NCBI RefSeq assembly: GCF_041361345.1
Contig: NZ_JBGKAD010000001.1
Coordinates: 2,480,001-2,544,000 of the forward strand
Direction: 5' to 3'
DNA: 64,000 bases
Source: Halobaculum sp. MBLA0147
GTDB taxonomy: Archaea > Halobacteriota > Halobacteria > Halobacteriales > Haloferacaceae
The position numbers and the translations under genes are program-made. Positions 60,595 to 64,000 of the stretch are shown here, one piece after another (position 1 is the first letter of the stretch; each line of letters opens with the position of its first letter). The notes beneath the pieces were generated by a model. That model was not told the origin of the DNA, did not search any database, and saw nothing but the letters and a program-made list of their open reading frames with translations.

Positions 60595-60691
60595 CCTTTT
60601 TCACTCCTCGGGGTGGCCGCCTGCGGCGGCCACCCGAGGAAAAAAGCTCGACCAAAAAGGGCCGCGAGCGCGCCAGACGGCGCGCTCGCGG
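60595..60691. terminator. Two strong consecutive hairpins with T/A runs
   Basis: Hairpin 1: 60606-60621 pairs with 60625-60639 (15 bp with one bulged G, loop tgc), flanked by cctttttc and aaaaaa. Hairpin 2: ccgcgagcgcgcc (60662-60674) / ggcgcgctcgcgg (60679-60691), 13 bp perfect, loop agac. Read on the minus strand, hairpin 2 is followed by cctttttgg and then a tttttt run, which makes it a good terminator for the flpA message; the T run at 60595-60601 serves the plus-strand small gene. The convergent position supports a bidirectional terminator. Confidence 0.65.
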
Positions 60692-60699
60692 TGGATTAC

Positions 60700-60845
60700 G
60701 GTGCTGCGGCCGCGACCGCCCCGCTCCGCTGCCGCCCCGCTCCGCTCCGCAACCGCCCCGCCCCGCTGTCGCTCCCCACGCCCCGCTCCGCCGCCGCCCC
60801 ACACCGGCCCACCACTGTACTACCGCCCCGCACCGCCACGGCTCG
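60700..60845. repeat. C-rich low-complexity region (G-rich on the minus strand)
   Basis: Many variants of cgccccgctccg and ccgcaccg in tandem without fixed period; minus strand reads repeated gggg/cggagc tracts. Together with 60595-60691 this fills the 329 bp between the small gene and flpA. No gene seen. Runs of four G on one strand could fold into G-quadruplexes or slip during replication. Confidence 0.7.
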
Positions 60846-60917
60846 GCTCTCCCGTCTCCCAACGCGTTCGCACCCGACGACTCGCACGTCGCCGCCCCGT
60901 CGTCCCCCGCCGACCGG

Positions 60918-61586
60918 TCACTTCGGCGTCGCGACGACCGCGAGGTGCGCGTCGTGGAACGGCTCCAGTCGCGCCTCGGCACGGATCTCGTACGCCTCGG
61001 CGAGGGTCTCGCGCACCTCGGCGAACACCGCCTCCGGCTCGGCCGTCACGTCCTCGCTGCGTGCCTTCACCGCGAGCACCAACCGCCCGTCGTCCGCGAG
61101 GAACTGCGCGTTCCGGACGGCCACGGCCGCCTGTCCGCGCGTCGCCACGTCTTGGACGATCGCGTCCACGTCCGCCTCGACGACGTGCGCGTACGTCGCC
61201 GGCTCGCGCGCGTCCTTCACCAACGGGAACAGCCGCGGCCGCGACTCGCAGGCGTCCAACAGGTCTCGAACCGGCCGCGCCGCGAACTCGACGGCGTACG
61301 TCCGCCCCGCGACATCCGCCACGTGACTCACCGTCGTCCCGTTGGCCGCTCCGAGGTACAACACGGTGTCGCCCGCCGCGATCCCCGTGTCGAGACCGGC
61401 GGCGACCGTCGCGGCCAGCTTCGAGCGGTGTGGGTCCCACGCCCGCCACCCGTCGGCGGTCGCCTCCCCGTACACCGGCTCGCCGCGCGTCGCCAACTGC
61501 GACTCCTCGTGGCCCGTGAACGACCGCCGCTGCACGCCTGCCGGGAGCGGGCCGTCGCCACCGAGCGTCGCCGCCTCGTCACTCAC
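60918..61586 (-). CDS. flpA: Fibrillarin-like 2'-O-methyltransferase
   Basis: Catalytic subunit of box C/D RNPs, methylating rRNA/tRNA 2'-OH with SAM. 222 residues with GDTVLYLGAANGTTVSHVAD (SAM motif), YAVEFAARPVRDLLDACESR, LVKDAREPATYAHVVEADVD (with catalytic Lys/Asp), and VDAIVQDVATRGQAAVAVRN, VLAVKARSEDVTAEPEAVFA. GTG 61586 is chosen: GGAGG lies 8 bp before it, and it overlaps the nop5 stop by 8 bp. Operon nop5-flpA as in most archaea. Confidence 0.93.
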   Translation of the reverse strand: MSDEAATLGGDGPLPAGVQRRSFTGHEESQLATRGEPVYGEATADGWRAWDPHRSKLAATVAAGLDTGIAAGDTVLYLGAANGTTVSHVADVAGRTYAVEFAARPVRDLLDACESRPRLFPLVKDAREPATYAHVVEADVDAIVQDVATRGQAAVAVRNAQFLADDGRLVLAVKARSEDVTAEPEAVFAEVRETLAEAYEIRAEARLEPFHDAHLAVVATPK

Positions 61587-62511
61587 CGTCACCACCTCCC
61601 GTCCGTGCCCGGATCGTGCGGATGCGCTCGTCCAACTCCCGCTCCAGCTCCGGACGCCGGTCTCCGGCGTAGTGGTCCACCCGCGCCGCGATGGAGAGCT
61701 TCCCGGCGAGCGCGCGAGCCGCCGACCCACGGTCGTCCGGGTGCGTGTTTCGGACGTAGTCGTGGGTGTAGATCACGCCGTGTTTCGGCGACGGCGCGTT
61801 CCCACGGAGGTGCGCGAACAGCGCGTCTTCGGCACCGAGCACCTGGAGGGTGCCCGACGGCTGCTTCGCCAACTCCTCCAGCCCGCCGGCCAACGAGAGG
61901 AGCCGTGCGGCGAGTCGCGACCCGGCGAGTGCGGCGAGGTTCGGCGCGACCGTCGGGGCGTGTTCCGCGACGTACGCCGCCAGCGCGTCCGCCTCGTCGG
62001 CCACCGCTGCCACACGCGCCGCCAGCGACACCACGCGCCGCTCCGCCGGACCCTCGGGGTCTCGCCGTGCGAGTGCTCGTGCGTACGCGACCCCGGCGTC
62101 CGCCTCGTCCGACTCGACTCCGACATCGGCCGCCGTCGTCTCCTCCTCGTCGGCGGTGGTGTCTGCCGTCTCCGGGTCGAGGTCGAACAGACTCCCACCC
62201 CACTCGGTCACGCGCTCGGCGAGTTCGTTCGCGGTGCGGCGGGCGTCGTCCATCGCCCGCACCGCGTGGATCAGTTGCTGGTCGTCGGCTCGTTCCCGTT
62301 CGCGGACGGTCTCGCGGGCGGCCTCCCGCGTCGCCGCGCGGAGCCGCGACTCGTAGTCGTCGGTGTCCGTCGCGACCCCTCTCTCGACGGCCAGCGCCGG
62401 CCAGTCGGCCGGTGCGTCCGCGCCACCCGTCCGGACGCGGTCCGACGGCGATCCGTCGTCGCCCGCGAACCACGCCGCGTCCGCTCCGGTGTCGGCGTCC
62501 TCGTCTGTCAT
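61579..62511 (-). CDS. nop5: Nop5/Nop56-type box C/D RNP scaffold protein
   Basis: Scaffold that bridges fibrillarin and L7Ae on guide RNAs, 310 residues. N-terminal domain about 20-100, a coiled coil (about 100-180, LRAATREAARETVRERERAD), then the Nop domain: LVSLAARVAAVADEADALAA-type helices and the signature GTLQVLGAEDALFAHLRGNA, PSPKHGVIYTHDYVRNTHPD, DRGSAARALAGKLSIAARVD. Haloarchaeal Nop5 is shorter than other archaeal versions but complete. ATG 62511; overlaps flpA. Confidence 0.93.
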   Translation of the reverse strand: MTDEDADTGADAAWFAGDDGSPSDRVRTGGADAPADWPALAVERGVATDTDDYESRLRAATREAARETVRERERADDQQLIHAVRAMDDARRTANELAERVTEWGGSLFDLDPETADTTADEEETTAADVGVESDEADAGVAYARALARRDPEGPAERRVVSLAARVAAVADEADALAAYVAEHAPTVAPNLAALAGSRLAARLLSLAGGLEELAKQPSGTLQVLGAEDALFAHLRGNAPSPKHGVIYTHDYVRNTHPDDRGSAARALAGKLSIAARVDHYAGDRRPELERELDERIRTIRARTGGGDGE

Positions 62512-62629
62512 ACACTCGTCTTCGGCTCCCGGGGTGAAGGGTTTCCCCTTCGCGCGACCCGACGGACTCGCTGGGGGTCACTCCATCACCGGGTCTCGTC
62601 TCGCCTCCCTCGTCGTCCCGTCGTCCGTG

Positions 62630-63568
62630 TCACACCTCGTCTGGATTGGGGAGTACCGCGCCGTCGGCTAACTCCGACTCCGAGAGGTGACGAGTGTTGA
62701 CCGCCAACACCGGTACGTCGGCGTGTCTGATCGCCCGTTCCGTCGTGGAGCCGAGCAGGAACCGACTCACGCCCGTCCGCCCGTGGCTCCCCATGGCGAT
62801 CAGATCGACGCCCGGCTCCTCGGCGTACTCCAACACGTCGCGCGCCGGGAACCCCTCGACGACGCTCGTCGTCGTCTCGAACCCCGCCTCGCGGGCCACC
62901 GCCGCGACGCGATCCACCGCGGTCTGTCCGCTCTCGCGCAGCTGATCGGCCAGATCCGTCGCGACCGACGCCGACCCGCCGCCGGTCGTGTCGGACACGT
63001 CGACGACGTTGACGACGTGGACTCGTGCGTCCGCGATCCCGGCCATCGCCAGCCCGTGTTCGACGGCCGCCTCGGCCGCCGGACTGCCGTCCGTCGGGAG
63101 CAGTACCTCGTCGAACGATCCCGGCGTCGTCTCGCGGGCGTCGGCACGTACCGTCAACACCGGCGCGGCGGCGTGCCGGACCACCCCTTCGGTCACGCTG
63201 CCGGCGACGTACCGGCGGACACCGGTCCGTCCGTGCGTCCCCATCACCAGCACGTCGGCGTCGATCTCCTCGGCGTAGTCGACGATGGTCTCCGTCGGAT
63301 CGCCGTGGACGAGTTCCGTCTCGAGGTCGTCCTCGGTGGTCGCCGTCTCGCGGACGGCGTCGAGTGTCGACTCGCCGGCAGTCTCCAGTCGCTCGGCGAC
63401 CGACGCCTCGGACTCGCGCGTCCCGAACACACCCGACTCGCCCGCGGTGTCGACGACGTGGATCGCGTGGACGGCCGCGTCGAAGGCGCGCCCGAGTGCC
63501 AGCGCGTGGTCGACCGCCGTCGCCGCGTGCTCGCTCCCGTCCGTCGGGACCAGGACTCTGTCGTACAC
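62630..63568 (-). CDS. Universal stress protein with two UspA domains
   Basis: A tandem UspA protein of 312 residues. Domain 1: VYDRVLVPTDGSEHAATAVD (1-20) to VLVMGTHGRTGVRRYVAGSV ending HAAAPVLTVRA; domain 2: SFDEVLLPTDGSPAAEAAVE to LIAMGSHGRTGVSRFLLGST TERAIRHADVPVLAVN. Both carry the ATP-binding G-x2-G-x9-G-S/T pattern. GTG 63568 gives the usual MYDRILVPTDG-like start; two other GTGs lie upstream (63577, 63583). C-terminal tail of 25 residues after the second domain. Confidence 0.9.
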   Translation of the reverse strand: MYDRVLVPTDGSEHAATAVDHALALGRAFDAAVHAIHVVDTAGESGVFGTRESEASVAERLETAGESTLDAVRETATTEDDLETELVHGDPTETIVDYAEEIDADVLVMGTHGRTGVRRYVAGSVTEGVVRHAAAPVLTVRADARETTPGSFDEVLLPTDGSPAAEAAVEHGLAMAGIADARVHVVNVVDVSDTTGGGSASVATDLADQLRESGQTAVDRVAAVAREAGFETTTSVVEGFPARDVLEYAEEPGVDLIAMGSHGRTGVSRFLLGSTTERAIRHADVPVLAVNTRHLSESELADGAVLPNPDEV

Positions 63569-63737
63569 ACCCGACACTGCCACGAGCGTGGGGATAAGTC
63601 GAGCGGCCGCGGGCCACCTCCTGTCGGACCCACGCCGACGAGCCAGACGAGAGTACACCGAGTTCACACGCGGACGCGACCCCGACCGTCGGCCCCGCCA
63701 CCACCGCACTTAATATCGCCCGCCGACACCCGCGTCC

Positions 63738-64000
63738 GTGCGACTCGTTCAGGTGATGGTCCCGACGGGGCGGCGCGAGGCGGTCGTCGACGTCTTGGAC
63801 GAGGCGGGGGTCGACTACGTGCTCTCCGACGAGACGAGTGGTCGCGAGTACACCGCCGTCGTCTCGTTCCCGCTGCCGACCGCGGCCGTCGAGCCGATCC
63901 TCGAAGACCTCCGCGAGGCGGGGCTCGAACGCGACGCCTACACCGTCGTCGTCGACGCGGAGACGGTCGTCTCCGACCGCTTCGAGCGGCTCGAAGCCGC
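63738..64000 (+). CDS. DUF389 (TIGR00341) membrane protein, N-terminal part
   Basis: Starts at GTG 63738 with VRLVQVMVPTGRREAVVDVL, continues DEAGVDYVLSDETSGREYTA and VVSFPLPTAAVEPILEDLRE, and is still open at the window end, so only the soluble N-terminal ferredoxin-like domain (about 87 residues) is visible. The missing part should hold the membrane domain of DUF389/TIGR00341 proteins, whose function is not known. Divergent from the tandem UspA gene, with acttaatatcgcc near 63708-63720 as likely promoter. Confidence 0.85.
   Translation, partial: MRLVQVMVPTGRREAVVDVLDEAGVDYVLSDETSGREYTAVVSFPLPTAAVEPILEDLREAGLERDAYTVVVDAETVVSDRFERLEA

Overview
The window is chromosomal DNA from a halophilic archaeon (class Halobacteria). 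The evidence is very high GC, strongly acidic predicted proteins, many GTG starts, class I lysyl-tRNA synthetase, SepF, a PDCD5-family protein next to ribosomal protein S19e, a ubiquitin-like SAMP1, type IV pilins of archaeal type, fibrillarin/Nop5, a Bat-type HTH regulator and phytoene synthase. Because stop codons are rare at this GC content, spurious long open frames overlap most real genes; starts here were chosen by homology, Shine-Dalgarno spacing and neighbour overlap. The genus cannot be fixed from sequence reading alone.

Layout. 1-9.4 kb: Lhr-like helicase (cut by the window edge), a small winged-helix protein, the rnhA locus, sepF, a YigZ/IMPACT protein, a possible nuclease, an ACT-domain protein and a site-2 protease. 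9.7-15.6 kb: a beta-helix surface protein, an ArsR-like membrane regulator, a secreted subtilase, a PadR regulator and a DUF106 membrane insertase. 15.7-24.4 kb: lysS-pyrH, a methyltransferase, moaE, a small HTH protein, a second site-2 protease, thiL, a class I glutamine amidotransferase and a DUF2892 membrane protein. 24.5-31 kb: a large Bat-like sensor-regulator, then a tight cluster of zinc ribbon, glutamate dehydrogenase and a fused NAD kinase/inositol-phosphatase-type protein. 31.2-35.1 kb: flippase-like membrane protein, rps19e, PDCD5, PP-loop ATPase and M29 aminopeptidase.

35.1-42.4 kb is the most unusual part: an AT-richer minus-strand island of four two-gene cassettes. The first cassette encodes a full-length protein with an eCIS-core (DUF4157) HExxH domain joined to a variable glycine-zipper C-terminal module, followed by a ~316-residue soluble partner. 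Downstream are three more copies of the C-terminal module, each with its own diverged partner and each keeping a progressively shorter remnant of the DUF4157/junction region. The layout resembles the displaced (orphan) toxin-immunity cassettes of bacterial polymorphic toxins, but here in an archaeon and on an eCIS-type N-terminus. Function is inferred, not shown.

42.6-51.6 kb: an unknown protein, an Orc1/Cdc6 initiator, a MutS-like ATPase, a DUF433/DUF5615 toxin-antitoxin pair, the methylmalonyl-CoA mutase B12 subunit with its MeaB GTPase, a striking 4 x 39 bp repeat and two membrane proteins. 51.7-64 kb: S9 peptidase, a PGF-CTERM surface protein with a membrane partner, samp1, two divergent pilins, tRNA-Pro(GGG), an aspartoacylase-family enzyme, crtB, universal stress proteins, the flpA-nop5 operon and the start of a DUF389 protein. 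No insertion sequence, CRISPR array or rRNA gene was seen.
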